Assembly: GCA_964461835.1 (NCBI GenBank)
Contig: CAYWVO010000004.1
Span: 39,879 to 103,878 of the forward strand
DNA length: 64,000 bases
From: CAYWVO01 sp964461835
Lineage (GTDB): Bacteria; Zixibacteria; MSB-5A5; WJJR01; JAJRUJ01
Direction of reading: 5' to 3'
In this document: piece after piece, positions 1 through 8,839 of the stretch
How the letters are laid out: every line of letters begins with the position of its first letter
Position numbering within the stretch: position 1 is the stretch's first letter
Notes under the pieces: model-generated
Database searches by the model: none
What the model was told of the DNA's origin: nothing
Seen by the model: only the letters and a program-made list of their open reading frames with translations
Position numbers and translations under genes: made by a program

Positions 1-1667
1 AGCCAGCCTTTGCGAGCGATGCCAATCCCGAAGCGGATATCCGCCAAACCCTCAAGAGAGTGGGCATCCGGGTTGATCGCAACCTTGATCCCGTGATCGC
101 GCGCCTGACGGAGATACCGCCAGTCCAGGTCCAATCGATGGGGAGAGGCATTTAATTCAATCACCGTGTTGTGTTCAGTTGCCGCCTCAATGACCCGTTC
201 CATATCCAGCGGGTAGCCCTCACGCGCGGCCAGTAACCGACCGGTCGGGTGGCCCAGGATTGTGGTATACGGATTTTCTATCGCCCGAATAATGCGCTCA
301 GTGGCTTCCTCAATTGGCATATTGAGCCGGGAATGCACTGAGGCGATGATGAAATCAAAATGCGTCAGGATTGTGTCTGGGTAGTCCAGGCTGCCGTCAC
401 TCAGGATATCTGACTCGATGCCTTTGAATATCGTAAAATCATCGAATTGGCCGTTGAGTTTGTCAATTTCGTCATGCTGGCGCAAAACATCATCTTCCCG
501 CAAACCCCCGGCATACGCAGCGGATTGTGAATGATCCGAAATACCGAGATATGTAAATCCCATCTCTCGACACCGTTGCGCCAGTTCGGTAAGGGTATTT
601 GTGCCGTCGGAGTATGTGGAGTGAACGTGGAGCATACCCTTGATGTCTTGGTAGTCAACGAGTTGCGGCAATTTCCCTCTCTCGGCCGCATCGAGTTCTC
701 CCCGATCTTCACGCAGTTCGGGGGCAATTAGCGGCAGGTCCAGAGCCGCGAAGATTTCAGTTTCATCAGTTGCCAAAATAGAGTCTCCATTCCGGTGTAA
801 CCCGTATTCATTGAGCTTGAGGCCTCGCGTCTGGGCACGATGCCGCATAACGATATTGTGTTCCTTTGATCCGGTGAAATGCATGAGCGCGAACGGAAAC
901 TGGTCTTCCGCGACCAGGCGCAGGTCCGCCGCTATATTGGAGAGTAATCGGACACTGGTCTTGGTTTCGCCAGTGCTTATTGTCTCGGCCACAATTTCCT
1001 GGGCCAGAAAATCCCTGGTGACCTGAGCGCGTGATCCAGCCGGACAGGCCGCAACGAGATCGATATCTTTGACCAACTCCAGGCGTCGACGGAGACTGCC
1101 GGCAATCTCGGCGTGAGAGACTTGCGGGTGATCACGAAGGAAGGCCACCAGCATTTCCGCAGTACTTAGCGCCCGGTGTTGCAGATGTCGACCGGTCTGG
1201 GTTTGGATGAATTCAATCTCGGCGAGAATTTTTTCCTGGGTGGCCGGACCGAATCCCTCCAATTCCACCAGTCGATTCTCCCGGCATGCGTATTCCAGTT
1301 CACCTAACGTAGCGATGCCCAGTTTTTCGTAGAGGGTTTTGACTTTCTTTGAACCAAGGCCTGGGACGCGAAAGAGTTCGATGATTGTGTCCGGGAATTC
1401 CGCTCGCAGTTTATCAAGCGTCGAGGAGCGGCCACTGGCCACCATTTCTCCAATTTTGGCCGCAATCCCCTTGCCGATACCATCGATATTCTGGAGAGCA
1501 TTCGCTGCTGCCAACTCGCGAATATCTGCAGAGACGACCTTGAGTGCCCGTGCCGCATTGCGATGCGCCCGGATTTTGAATGGGTTTTCACCTTTCAATT
1601 CCAGCAAGAGCGCGATCTCTTCGAGGGCGTCTTGTATGTCTTTTTTCTCCATGATCCAGATTCCCAT
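1..1667 (-). CDS. polX: DNA polymerase X family with C-terminal PHP domain (partial at left edge)
   Basis: Family X repair polymerase fused to a PHP phosphoesterase, probably acting in base-excision gap filling. The frame is open from the start to base 1, about 555 residues; family members run about 570-580, so only some 20 C-terminal residues are cut off (it reads ...ARKGWL at the edge). Seen in order: N-terminal helix-hairpin-helix region (LELKGENPFKIRAHRNAARAL, then two HhH repeats), the nucleotidyltransferase motif GSLRRRLELVKDIDLV with its two aspartates, a third Asp in AADLRLV, and the PHP metal motifs LHVHSTYSDG, ISDHS, SVHSRL, GHPTGRLL and NPDAHS. The ATG at 1667 has GAGAGG five bases upstream; the ATG at 1652 is the alternative. 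Divergent from alr across about 240 bases in which I see no convincing promoter. Confidence 0.93.
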   Translation of the reverse strand, partial: MGIWIMEKKDIQDALEEIALLLELKGENPFKIRAHRNAARALKVVSADIRELAAANALQNIDGIGKGIAAKIGEMVASGRSSTLDKLRAEFPDTIIELFRVPGLGSKKVKTLYEKLGIATLGELEYACRENRLVELEGFGPATQEKILAEIEFIQTQTGRHLQHRALSTAEMLVAFLRDHPQVSHAEIAGSLRRRLELVKDIDLVAACPAGSRAQVTRDFLAQEIVAETISTGETKTSVRLLSNIAADLRLVAEDQFPFALMHFTGSKEHNIVMRHRAQTRGLKLNEYGLHRNGDSILATDETEIFAALDLPLIAPELREDRGELDAAERGKLPQLVDYQDIKGMLHVHSTYSDGTNTLTELAQRCREMGFTYLGISDHSQSAAYAGGLREDDVLRQHDEIDKLNGQFDDFTIFKGIESDILSDGSLDYPDTILTHFDFIIASVHSRLNMPIEEATERIIRAIENPYTTILGHPTGRLLAAREGYPLDMERVIEAATEHNTVIELNASPHRLDLDWRYLRQARDHGIKVAINPDAHSLEGLADIRFGIGIARKGW

Positions 1668-1908
1668 ACAATCCTCTCGTTGCCCGGTGTACGACGGGTC
1701 CGTCTTGCCCGCATACAATTTCTAAACTGGAACAACAATCTAAACGGCGATTTGGACCTGGTGTGTCAGATTTTTCCTCTGAACGCCTATGTTGAACGAG
1801 AATTCTCATTGACAGTATAATATATTGCGGCCACCTTACGATAGTTCTGAGAGGGGCGTTGCAAACCGTTAACGGCATAGCCACGCAGGGAGCAGGGGCA
1901 TTAGATCG

Positions 1909-3075
1909 ATGACGAACGAGAAGTTCTGGGTTACCATAGACTTAGGCGCTCTCCGGCGGAATATCCGGCACGTGCAGCACCACATCGGGGAAGGCCGCCG
2001 CGTCTTGTTCGTGGTCAAATCTGACGGGTATGGCCACGGAGCTGTTGAAATCACTCGTGCGGCGTTGGCAGAGGGTATTAGTTCTTTCGGGGTGGCTACA
2101 CTGGCTGAAGGCTGTGCGTTACGAAAGGCAGGGATTGCCGAAGATATCATCTTGTTGCAGCCGTCACTTGAATCGGAATTAGAGGAGGTCATCGCTGCCA
2201 AGCTGCAACCGTCCCTTTCAGACTGGGACACCGCCGAGCGCTTGTCGGCATTGGCCTTAGGGCGGCCGGTAAAGGTACATATCGAGTTGAATACCGGCAT
2301 GAACCGCATGGGTTTTGCGCCCGAAGAAGCCATATCGATTGTCCCGCGTATTGCCCAATTGCCGCACCTAACGATTGAAGGGATTTATACACATTTCCGG
2401 CCGGTCGCCGGGAACGCCCACACCGTCATTCGCGAACAATTGACCCGCTTTAACGATACGGTAACCGCGCTTCGCGATCAGGGAGTATATATCCCCAGCC
2501 TGCACGCTGCCTCATCCATCTCGGTTTTGCATTATCCGGAGTCGTTTTTTGATACCGTCCGTCCGGGGTTGCTGCTCTATGGGGGCTTCAATGGTGATAC
2601 GCCTCCGGGAGGTCCCCAAACCGAACCGCTGATGTCTTGCCGATGCCGCGTACTGTATGTCCGCCGGATCCAGGCCGGTGAATGGATTCATTATGGCGAT
2701 GTTTTCCAAGCGCCACGGGCAATGACCGTCGCGGTGATCGCTGCGGGGTATGGAGCCGGGTATCCCCGCTCACTCTCCGGGCAGGGTGAGGTCCTCATCG
2801 GTGGACGGCGTGCACCGATCTGCGGCGTGGTGGGAATGGATATGACTATTGTCGACGTTTCGGATATACCGGATTGCCACACGGGTGACGAAGTTGTCCT
2901 GTTGGGAGAAGACGGCGACGATGAAATTACCGTAACCGAGCTGGCCCGGAAAGCCGGGACTATCCCTTATGAGATAACCTGTCGACTGGGCAGAAACCTG
3001 CCGCGCGAATACCTCCATCCATCAATTCGACCCGGGGAAACGCCCAACATCCGCGAATCGGTGATCAGTTCCTGA
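1909..3075 (+). CDS. alr: Alanine racemase
   Basis: PLP-dependent interconversion of L- and D-alanine, supplying D-Ala for peptidoglycan. 388 residues, normal for the family. The PLP lysine lies near residue 37 in VVKSDGYGHG (usually VKADAYGHG), and the second catalytic residue, a Tyr, lies near residue 280 in AAGYGAGYPRSL. The TIM-barrel motifs HIELNTGMNRMGF and GMDMTIVDVSD are present, followed by the C-terminal beta domain ending CRLGRNLPREYL. It stands alone, convergent with the next gene with nine bases between the stops. Only a weak GGAG-like ribosome site precedes the ATG. Confidence 0.95.
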   Translation: MTNEKFWVTIDLGALRRNIRHVQHHIGEGRRVLFVVKSDGYGHGAVEITRAALAEGISSFGVATLAEGCALRKAGIAEDIILLQPSLESELEEVIAAKLQPSLSDWDTAERLSALALGRPVKVHIELNTGMNRMGFAPEEAISIVPRIAQLPHLTIEGIYTHFRPVAGNAHTVIREQLTRFNDTVTALRDQGVYIPSLHAASSISVLHYPESFFDTVRPGLLLYGGFNGDTPPGGPQTEPLMSCRCRVLYVRRIQAGEWIHYGDVFQAPRAMTVAVIAAGYGAGYPRSLSGQGEVLIGGRRAPICGVVGMDMTIVDVSDIPDCHTGDEVVLLGEDGDDEITVTELARKAGTIPYEITCRLGRNLPREYLHPSIRPGETPNIRESVISS

Positions 3076-3084
3076 TAATCGTTT

Positions 3085-5664
3085 CTATCCGACTCCGCCG
3101 TACGCGACAATTTGGTGGGCCATCTCATCGTTCGGATAGTACTCCAGCCACTTTTTCGCCGCTTTCACCGCTAATTCATTCAGGCCGTGGTCGCGGCAGT
3201 GGAGCAAGAGTGTTTGAAACGTTAGGCCATCGCTGGGATTAAGATGGTACGCCCGAATTAAATGGACTCGTGCGGCTTCCGGCTTGGCCAGCCGCTCCAG
3301 CATCATACCATACGAGAGATGATAGTATCGTTCTCCGGGATTTTCCCGCACCAGCTTCTGCAGCACCTGCTCATACTCGGCGAGAATCGCCAAGCCGGCG
3401 GTGGTATCGCCCATGGCGATTTCAAAATCCGCCCAGTAGACCGGGCCACGCCAGTAATACGGAAATGACTCGGTGGCGCGTTGAGCCCAGGCCAGCGAGC
3501 GGGTCGTATCACCCAGTTCGCGGAATTTCTGGGCCAGCTGCAAGAATTTTTCCGGATAAATCATCCAGTTGCCGAGCGTGCTCTCATTGCGATAAATGCT
3601 CATATCACTGAGACCGCGATACTGGCAGGTATCGCCAAGGATCGCCGCATTCAGTTCTGGATCAATCTCGCCGGATGCATTCCGCTTGACGATGTGGTTA
3701 AGAATGCCGGTCTGGACGTAATGCTGGTCCAAGTTCAAGCGCGATTTATCGCCTACCGGGCCGGAGAAGTACACCGGCCGTTGCCATTTATTGTTGCTCA
3801 GGATGTGTTCAACTACGACATCCTGCACCCGCAATGTCCCGCCGGTCTGCTCATTACGCCGCAGTTTGTACGGGGAAAGATATTCGTATGACTTGGAGAT
3901 TGGATCGTAAATTTTCTCGGAGGGATAGTACAGCTCCAGGGTACGTCCGCGGGTGTCTTTCACTGTTTCGGTTTCAGTCCAGATGATTTGCTCATCCGAC
4001 CAGGTGACCGGCAATCCCCACTTGTTCTTCATCTGCAGGTTATACCAATCGGTGTTGGCCAGGGAAAGGTTAACCACGTTGATGTCCTGGCGAATACCGT
4101 ACGCATCCTGTAAGCACCACAGGGGGAAGGTGTCGTTGTCTCCCGCCGTGAAAAGAATGGAATTCTCCTCACACGTGTTGAGCATGTTATAGGCATAATC
4201 CCAGGGTGAATAGTCGCCGGTCCGGTCACAAAAGTGATAGTTGGACTGGAGTTGATACAGCGGAAGCAGCAACACGACCGCGCCAATCCAGGCGGTGGAA
4301 CGGCCGACCGGACGTTTCTGTGCCCCGAACAAAAGCGACAGCGCGCCGGCAACTCCGACCCCCATCATCATCCCAAAGACCGCATAGCCGGCTGTGAAGA
4401 AATAATCCCGGTCCCGGACTTCCATGTAGGCATCCCCGGTCACGGGATCATATCGTGTGCCATCAGCGAAATTCATATACAGAACCAACCCGACGGAACC
4501 GATCAGCAGCAGTGAGACCAGCAGGAACGCAAAATTGCGCCGTCGCCGCGCCAGCCATAAACACCCGAATATCCCCAGCGCAAAGGCAATGATGAATCCC
4601 GCCTTCGTAATGCCGTACTGGTCCTTGAAAAAGTACCAGAACCCCATGCGGGGATGATTGCCAAATTGGTTCTCCCAACTGCCCCGCCGGCTGAACATGC
4701 GGGTGATCATATCCTGCGACCCGTATTGTTTGCGCGCCAGGAAGTAGCGGAACGAGGCAAACGTCTCCGGATTGTTTTCATCGATATTCGGGTCGTGTGT
4801 TGAACGGATGGGGATATACAGGTGATTCGTGTACCCGATGAAGGCGGCCGCCAGCAAGAGAAAAACCAGGGCCCACCGTTGCTTTTGCTTGGCGATGATT
4901 ACCCCGACGATGCTGACAATTGTCCAGACAATCCAGGCCTGCCCAAATAAGTCAAAACTGGCCGCCGCGGTCAGCAGGACCGCAAACGAGATCCACATGC
5001 GCCAGTCGGTCCGGATTGACCGATCCACAATGAGAACGAACGCCAGAATACAGGGAAACACCAAAAATGCGGTTAAGTGGATTCCGATGGCGGCAAAGGT
5101 AATATACACAATGGCGATGAGATAGCGGGATCCTGTCTTCGTTTGACGGGAATCCATCCAGCGCAGCGTCAGCCAGAGCAGCGCCATGATGACGAACATC
5201 GATGGTCCGTAGACTTCTGTCTCTACTGCGTTGTTCCAATGGGTGCGGGAAAATGCCATGCAGAGGGTACCGGTAATCGCCCCCAGATAGGTGACCGGCA
5301 CTTTCCAGGGAGCCGGCTTGCTGTCATTCAATGCACCCTGAATGACCCGAAACAGGACGAAAAAGGCAAAAACCGCTGCGCCCGCGGAAGTTACAACTGA
5401 GAGCATGTTCACCTGGGCGCCAACATCAGCGGGATACGGCAGCAGGGTAAAGACCCGTCCCAGCAAAACAAAAAGCGGCGTTCCGGGCGGATGAGGGATG
5501 CCCAGAATTTTCGCACAGGCCACGAACTCTCCACAGTCCCAGAAGGAAAATGTCGGAGCACGGGTGATAGTATAGATCACAAAGGTGAATAATCCCACCA
5601 TCCATCCGGTGATCAGCCGCCAGTGAGATTGAAATCCATTCGCCGTCAATGTGTTGTGTGCCAT
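3085..5664 (-). CDS. DUF2723 membrane glycosyltransferase (GT-C, O-mannosyltransferase-like) with C-terminal TPR region
   Basis: 859-residue integral membrane protein. The N-terminus has the DUF2723 signature FSFWDCGEFVACAKILG followed by HPPGTPLFVLLGR; the acidic Asp/Glu pair near residue 42 matches the catalytic acidic motif of GT-C transferases. About a dozen hydrophobic segments span residues 20-480, then comes a soluble part whose last 150 residues look like TPR repeats. DUF2723 proteins are related to protein O-mannosyltransferases (the animal homologue is TMEM260), so transfer of a sugar from a lipid-linked donor to exported proteins is the likely role; substrate unknown. Convergent with alr, divergent from the small membrane protein at 5764. 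Confidence 0.85.
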   Translation of the reverse strand: MAHNTLTANGFQSHWRLITGWMVGLFTFVIYTITRAPTFSFWDCGEFVACAKILGIPHPPGTPLFVLLGRVFTLLPYPADVGAQVNMLSVVTSAGAAVFAFFVLFRVIQGALNDSKPAPWKVPVTYLGAITGTLCMAFSRTHWNNAVETEVYGPSMFVIMALLWLTLRWMDSRQTKTGSRYLIAIVYITFAAIGIHLTAFLVFPCILAFVLIVDRSIRTDWRMWISFAVLLTAAASFDLFGQAWIVWTIVSIVGVIIAKQKQRWALVFLLLAAAFIGYTNHLYIPIRSTHDPNIDENNPETFASFRYFLARKQYGSQDMITRMFSRRGSWENQFGNHPRMGFWYFFKDQYGITKAGFIIAFALGIFGCLWLARRRRNFAFLLVSLLLIGSVGLVLYMNFADGTRYDPVTGDAYMEVRDRDYFFTAGYAVFGMMMGVGVAGALSLLFGAQKRPVGRSTAWIGAVVLLLPLYQLQSNYHFCDRTGDYSPWDYAYNMLNTCEENSILFTAGDNDTFPLWCLQDAYGIRQDINVVNLSLANTDWYNLQMKNKWGLPVTWSDEQIIWTETETVKDTRGRTLELYYPSEKIYDPISKSYEYLSPYKLRRNEQTGGTLRVQDVVVEHILSNNKWQRPVYFSGPVGDKSRLNLDQHYVQTGILNHIVKRNASGEIDPELNAAILGDTCQYRGLSDMSIYRNESTLGNWMIYPEKFLQLAQKFRELGDTTRSLAWAQRATESFPYYWRGPVYWADFEIAMGDTTAGLAILAEYEQVLQKLVRENPGERYYHLSYGMMLERLAKPEAARVHLIRAYHLNPSDGLTFQTLLLHCRDHGLNELAVKAAKKWLEYYPNDEMAHQIVAYGGVG

Positions 5665-5710
5665 CGTTTACCCGTCAAGCTCCATCGTCCAGTTACCGAT
5701 ATTCAAACAA

Positions 5711-5731
5711 GCGGGTAAGATATATACCCGC
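5711..5731. promoter_or_regulatory. Perfect 7-bp inverted repeat in a divergent intergenic region
   Basis: GCGGGTA, seven A/T-rich bases (AGATATA), then TACCCGC. It lies in the 99-base gap between the divergent starts at 5664 and 5764, where an operator shared by both genes could sit. No clear sigma-70 promoter could be aligned with it, so operator versus small hairpin is open. Confidence 0.35.
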
Positions 5732-5763
5732 CCCATCGCGAACAATACAAAAGGGGTGTCGAG

Positions 5764-6039
5764 ATGTTTGTTTGGTGTGCGATTTTATTCTTGCTCGGGG
5801 TTAGTGCGTTCTTGGACAGCATGTTCAACTACGGTGAAATCTTCCGGCAAATTAATTCAGTCTTGTTTATGCTCGTGAGCTTGGGATTGTTGATTCGGAC
5901 TACGCTGAAAGCCCGGGCGCAAGTCTTCGAGCGTCAGGTAGCGCGCATCGCTGAATTGGAGCAGAAAGTAGCGAATCTGGAAGGCGATTCCACCGCCACC
6001 GAAGAATCTGAGCCTGTCGAAAGTGCACCGGTTGCCTAA
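5764..6039 (+). CDS. Small two-helix membrane protein with coiled-coil tail
   Basis: 91 residues, no recognised family. Two hydrophobic segments (about 2-18 and 34-47) surround a short polar turn; residues 50-72 (RAQVFERQVARIAELEQKVANLEG) have heptad spacing typical of a short coiled coil, and the tail is acidic and disordered. AAGGGG lies eight bases before the ATG, and composition matches the neighbours, so it is probably a real gene. Its stop is eight bases from that of the convergent TPR gene. It may be a membrane-anchored oligomerising or scaffold protein; no function is assigned. Confidence 0.7.
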   Translation: MFVWCAILFLLGVSAFLDSMFNYGEIFRQINSVLFMLVSLGLLIRTTLKARAQVFERQVARIAELEQKVANLEGDSTATEESEPVESAPVA

Positions 6040-6047
6040 CGAACGCA

Positions 6048-7871
6048 TCAGGGAATAACCAGATTTTGCATTTTTCTCCGCGCCTCCTCCAAATACGGGC
6101 TGTTGCTGAATTCAGTCAGTACCCGGTGGTAGGCTTCTCGGGCTTTCTCCGGGGCCGATAGGTCTTCGGCGTAAACGTCCCCTAAGGCAATGAGCGCTGC
6201 GGGGAGGAGATACCGGTCCGGGTAGTGATCCACCAGCATCCGGTAGACAGCCCTGGCGCTATCCGGCCGCTCCAACTGCCGGTAAAGTGAGCCCAAGTCG
6301 TAGAGTGCATCATCCGCCAGACCGTTCGCAGAATCTTCCGCAAGTTGGGTGAAATACACGCGGGCGGAGTCGAACCGTTGTTGGCGTAACTTCAGGCGTC
6401 CGGCCGCATAACGAGACAACGACCAGTCCATGGGATCGCGGTTTTCCGTTATTTGTAAATTGAGCACAATCGCGTCATTTACATAAAAGCCGTTGGGGAA
6501 GGATTCGATCAGTGTCTCCAGCGCGGCTGAGGCCGAGTCATATAATCCGGAAAAGAACAACAATTCAGCGCGAGTGTATTGGAGTTCTTCCCGTTGGTCC
6601 GCTTGTAGTTTGCGGTTGTCTGCTGAAGCCAACGCGGAGTCAGCGCCGGCAAGATTTCCCCGCCGCAGCAGGCATTCGCTGATCAGCGCGGCAAGCTCGA
6701 ATCGGTCATCTCGGCGATTGGTGTTCTCCAGTGCTTGACGATAATAATGTTCTGCAGAATCCAGAACCAGCAAATGATTCAAGTAAGCGTTGCCGATTTC
6801 GCGCAGCAACTCGGCACGAAATTGTGGCTGTGGAAATATGTTGACCAGTTCACGAAGGATGATAATCGCGCTGTCTGCTTGCCCCAGGCCGATATGTGTA
6901 CGTGCTCGGTACACCTCGGCATCAATACGTCGTTGATGTCTCGGATACAGCGCCAGGAAATCGGCACAGCCTTTTCGGGCGGCTTCGTAGAACCCACGCT
7001 GAAGGCACTCATCGATATAAAAAAGAATGTGTTCCCCCGGCCGCTCATCGAGGGTGTCCGCGGCCAGGATTTCCGGCCACGCCCGCTCCGATTCACCCCG
7101 CGCCAGCAATAATTCGGCGTAGAGGCTGCGCGCGTGGTAGTTGTCGGCATGTTCCTCAGCCAGTTCTTCCAAGGCAGAGGTCAACTCCTCCGTACCATCC
7201 TCCATTTTCATGATGTCATTTATCTTTCGCTGGACATAGCGAATCCGGGAAGGATTGTCTTGCAAATCCCAGAAATATTCACGAATGGCGTTGGTGTATT
7301 CACGTCGCGCCTCGTACAGTCCCGCGAGTTCCCGGGTGAACAGCCGGGGATCATCAAATTGCTTACGCGCCAGTTCGTAAGTATCTACCGCCTTGGAGGA
7401 GCGGCCATTACGCATGTAAGCCCGGGCGATACCCCGGTAAATCTGCGGGTCGTCGGGCCCAGGTTCGAGAATGGCCGCCAACGTGCTTTCCGCGGCAGCC
7501 GGTTCTTTGAGTTTAAAAAAGCAATCGGCAATGACCACCGCGTCCCGGGTCGGATCTTCAGAGTCCGGAAGACCCTCCATCATCAGTTCCAGTAATTTGT
7601 CGTAAGTGCGCGTGCGTTGGTACAGCCGCTGCAAGTGGTCAATCACTTCCGGATCGTTCGGAAGTTGGTCCCGCAGACCTTCCAGTATGATTATGGCCTC
7701 TTCCAGCTTTCCCCGGGAAATCAGCGTTTCCGCTCGTTTCTTACCGGATTCCAAGACCGGAACATCAATCCGGTCGTCCGCCGCACGGGACGGGTGTGCA
7801 AATCCACCACTAAGAATCAGCACCAGGAGAATAAGGCCAGCGTTGCGTATTTCTCGCACTCGAACCATCAT
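6048..7871 (-). CDS. Secreted tetratricopeptide-repeat protein
   Basis: 607 residues. A signal peptide (positively charged start, GLILLVLILSGGFAHPSRA) suggests export to the periplasm, followed almost entirely by TPR-like helical pairs: repeated A-x(2)-A/G-x(3)-L-x-P motifs such as KLEEAIIILEGLRDQLP, PDDPQIYRGIARAYMRNG and SADSARAVYRMLVDHYPDRY. The C-terminal part (ALGDVYAEDLSAPEKAREAY, then FSNSPYLEEARRKM) resembles the YbgF/BamD-type repeats of envelope proteins. Two adjacent ATG codons (7871, 7868) begin the frame. Most likely a protein-interaction scaffold in the cell envelope; the partner is unknown. Confidence 0.8.
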   Translation of the reverse strand: MMVRVREIRNAGLILLVLILSGGFAHPSRAADDRIDVPVLESGKKRAETLISRGKLEEAIIILEGLRDQLPNDPEVIDHLQRLYQRTRTYDKLLELMMEGLPDSEDPTRDAVVIADCFFKLKEPAAAESTLAAILEPGPDDPQIYRGIARAYMRNGRSSKAVDTYELARKQFDDPRLFTRELAGLYEARREYTNAIREYFWDLQDNPSRIRYVQRKINDIMKMEDGTEELTSALEELAEEHADNYHARSLYAELLLARGESERAWPEILAADTLDERPGEHILFYIDECLQRGFYEAARKGCADFLALYPRHQRRIDAEVYRARTHIGLGQADSAIIILRELVNIFPQPQFRAELLREIGNAYLNHLLVLDSAEHYYRQALENTNRRDDRFELAALISECLLRRGNLAGADSALASADNRKLQADQREELQYTRAELLFFSGLYDSASAALETLIESFPNGFYVNDAIVLNLQITENRDPMDWSLSRYAAGRLKLRQQRFDSARVYFTQLAEDSANGLADDALYDLGSLYRQLERPDSARAVYRMLVDHYPDRYLLPAALIALGDVYAEDLSAPEKAREAYHRVLTEFSNSPYLEEARRKMQNLVIP

Positions 7872-8172
7872 ATGCCTTGTAACATCGGTTATCCGTTAAG
7901 TTCCTGCCCATCCGTAACATGTACATCTACGTAGCTTCGACCGGCAAAGGTTGGCGATTTACCCACTGGTTGAAAGAAAACGAGTGAGTCCCAAAATGAT
8001 AGAGGGGGTTGGAAAACTATCAATGTCAGGACCCACTCAGAATTATGGTATCCCGATTATGCCGATTGTCAAGGTTGAAATCGGTGTAAACACCATCGAT
8101 CACCACAGATTTTGGGAATTTGCGTTGCCCCGTATCTCGGATACGCCTATACTCAGCCCAACGGGAGGGTTT
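7872..8172. other. Divergent intergenic region, 301 bases
   Basis: Lies between the TPR gene (minus) and the CMD-like gene (plus). The plus-strand frame of the latter runs back to 7951, but that part encodes unremarkable sequence unlike the family and precedes a promoter-like element at 8125-8153 and a good ribosome site, so I treat it as non-coding. No RNA gene or terminator was seen here. Confidence 0.5.
8125..8153 (+). promoter_or_regulatory. Sigma-70-like promoter with a palindrome in its spacer
   Basis: TTGCCC (8125-8130), a 17-base spacer, then TATACT (8148-8153), about 20 bases before the ATG at 8173. The spacer contains the perfect inverted repeat CGTATC-TCG-GATACG (8131-8145), ideally placed for a repressor to block RNA polymerase. 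The element also supports the short start chosen for the gene. Confidence 0.55.
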
Positions 8173-8736
8173 ATGCGCATTCAAACAGTCGACGAACAGC
8201 AGGCGGAGGGCGTGGTTGAAGCCGAATATCAACGGCTGCGCGAAAATTTCGGCCTCATTCCCAATATTACCAAGGTCTTTTCCTCTCGCCCGGATTTGTT
8301 TCGCGTCCATAACGACATGTACCAGACGATCATGGTGGCGGAGGGGGCGATCCCCAAGGCGGTCAAGCAGTTTGCCGCGCTCTTGACCGCGCGATTGAAT
8401 GGCTGCTATTACAATCGATTCTGGCATCGGGCGTTTTTACAGCAAGTGGGTGTTGCTGAAGAGCTTATCGATTCGGTCGAGACAGATTATCACTCAGCAC
8501 CCCTGGATGAAAAGACCATTGCGCTGTTTGAATACGTGGAAAAAATCGCCACTAATCCTGGCGGTGTCACCGATGATCATCTGGCAAGCCTGCGGACGCA
8601 TGGGTTTAGTGATGAAGAAATCCTCGAAATTACCTCGGTGGTAGCGTATGGCCGGTTTTCGGCCACGGTCCTCGATGCGTTTGCCGTGGAGGTCGAAAAG
8701 CCGGAACCAGTTGATCCCGAATCGGATGCGCAGTAA
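8173..8736 (+). CDS. Carboxymuconolactone decarboxylase / AhpD-like (peroxidase-related) protein
   Basis: 187 residues, all-alpha AhpD-like fold: RENFGLIPNITKVFSSRPDLF, then QFAALLTARLNGCYYNRFWHRAFL, then DEEILEITSVVAYGRFSATVLDAF. Family members normally carry CxxCxxxH as the redox and proton-relay centre; here the matching stretch is CYYNRFWH, so the first Cys and the His remain while the second Cys is Asn. A peroxidase cycle using a vicinal dithiol is therefore unlikely. Start: ATG at 8173 with GGAGG four bases upstream and a promoter-like element just before; the frame is open further upstream but that part does not look like the family. Followed 103 bases later by the yggS-type gene. Confidence 0.8.
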   Translation: MRIQTVDEQQAEGVVEAEYQRLRENFGLIPNITKVFSSRPDLFRVHNDMYQTIMVAEGAIPKAVKQFAALLTARLNGCYYNRFWHRAFLQQVGVAEELIDSVETDYHSAPLDEKTIALFEYVEKIATNPGGVTDDHLASLRTHGFSDEEILEITSVVAYGRFSATVLDAFAVEVEKPEPVDPESDAQ

Positions 8737-8810
8737 TGGCGTGGGAGGTGATACGACAGCGATCGGGCGATGCCCGCCGTGAAATGACCCTCTTTCCATT
8801 GCCTTTTTTC

Positions 8811-8824
8811 GTATCGGATGATAC
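8811..8824. promoter_or_regulatory. GTATC-N4-GATAC inverted repeat upstream of the yggS-type gene
   Basis: A perfect 5-bp inverted repeat with a GGAT centre, 16 bases before the ATG at 8840. A weak TTGCCT (8799-8804) and TACCTT (8822-8827) pair at 17-base spacing overlaps it, which would leave almost no leader. The same half-sites occur at 8132-8144 and 54679-54695. Confidence 0.35.
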
Positions 8825-8839
8825 CTTACTCAGTTTTTG

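Noticed and set aside
1800..1842. Promoter TTGACA...TACGAT before alr
   Set aside because: The spacer would be 22 bases and the TATAAT at 1816 lies directly beside TTGACA; no functional pairing could be made.
7951..8172. N-terminal extension of the CMD-like gene to an ATG at 7951
   Set aside because: The extension does not resemble the family and would run through a promoter-like element; GGAGG favours 8173.
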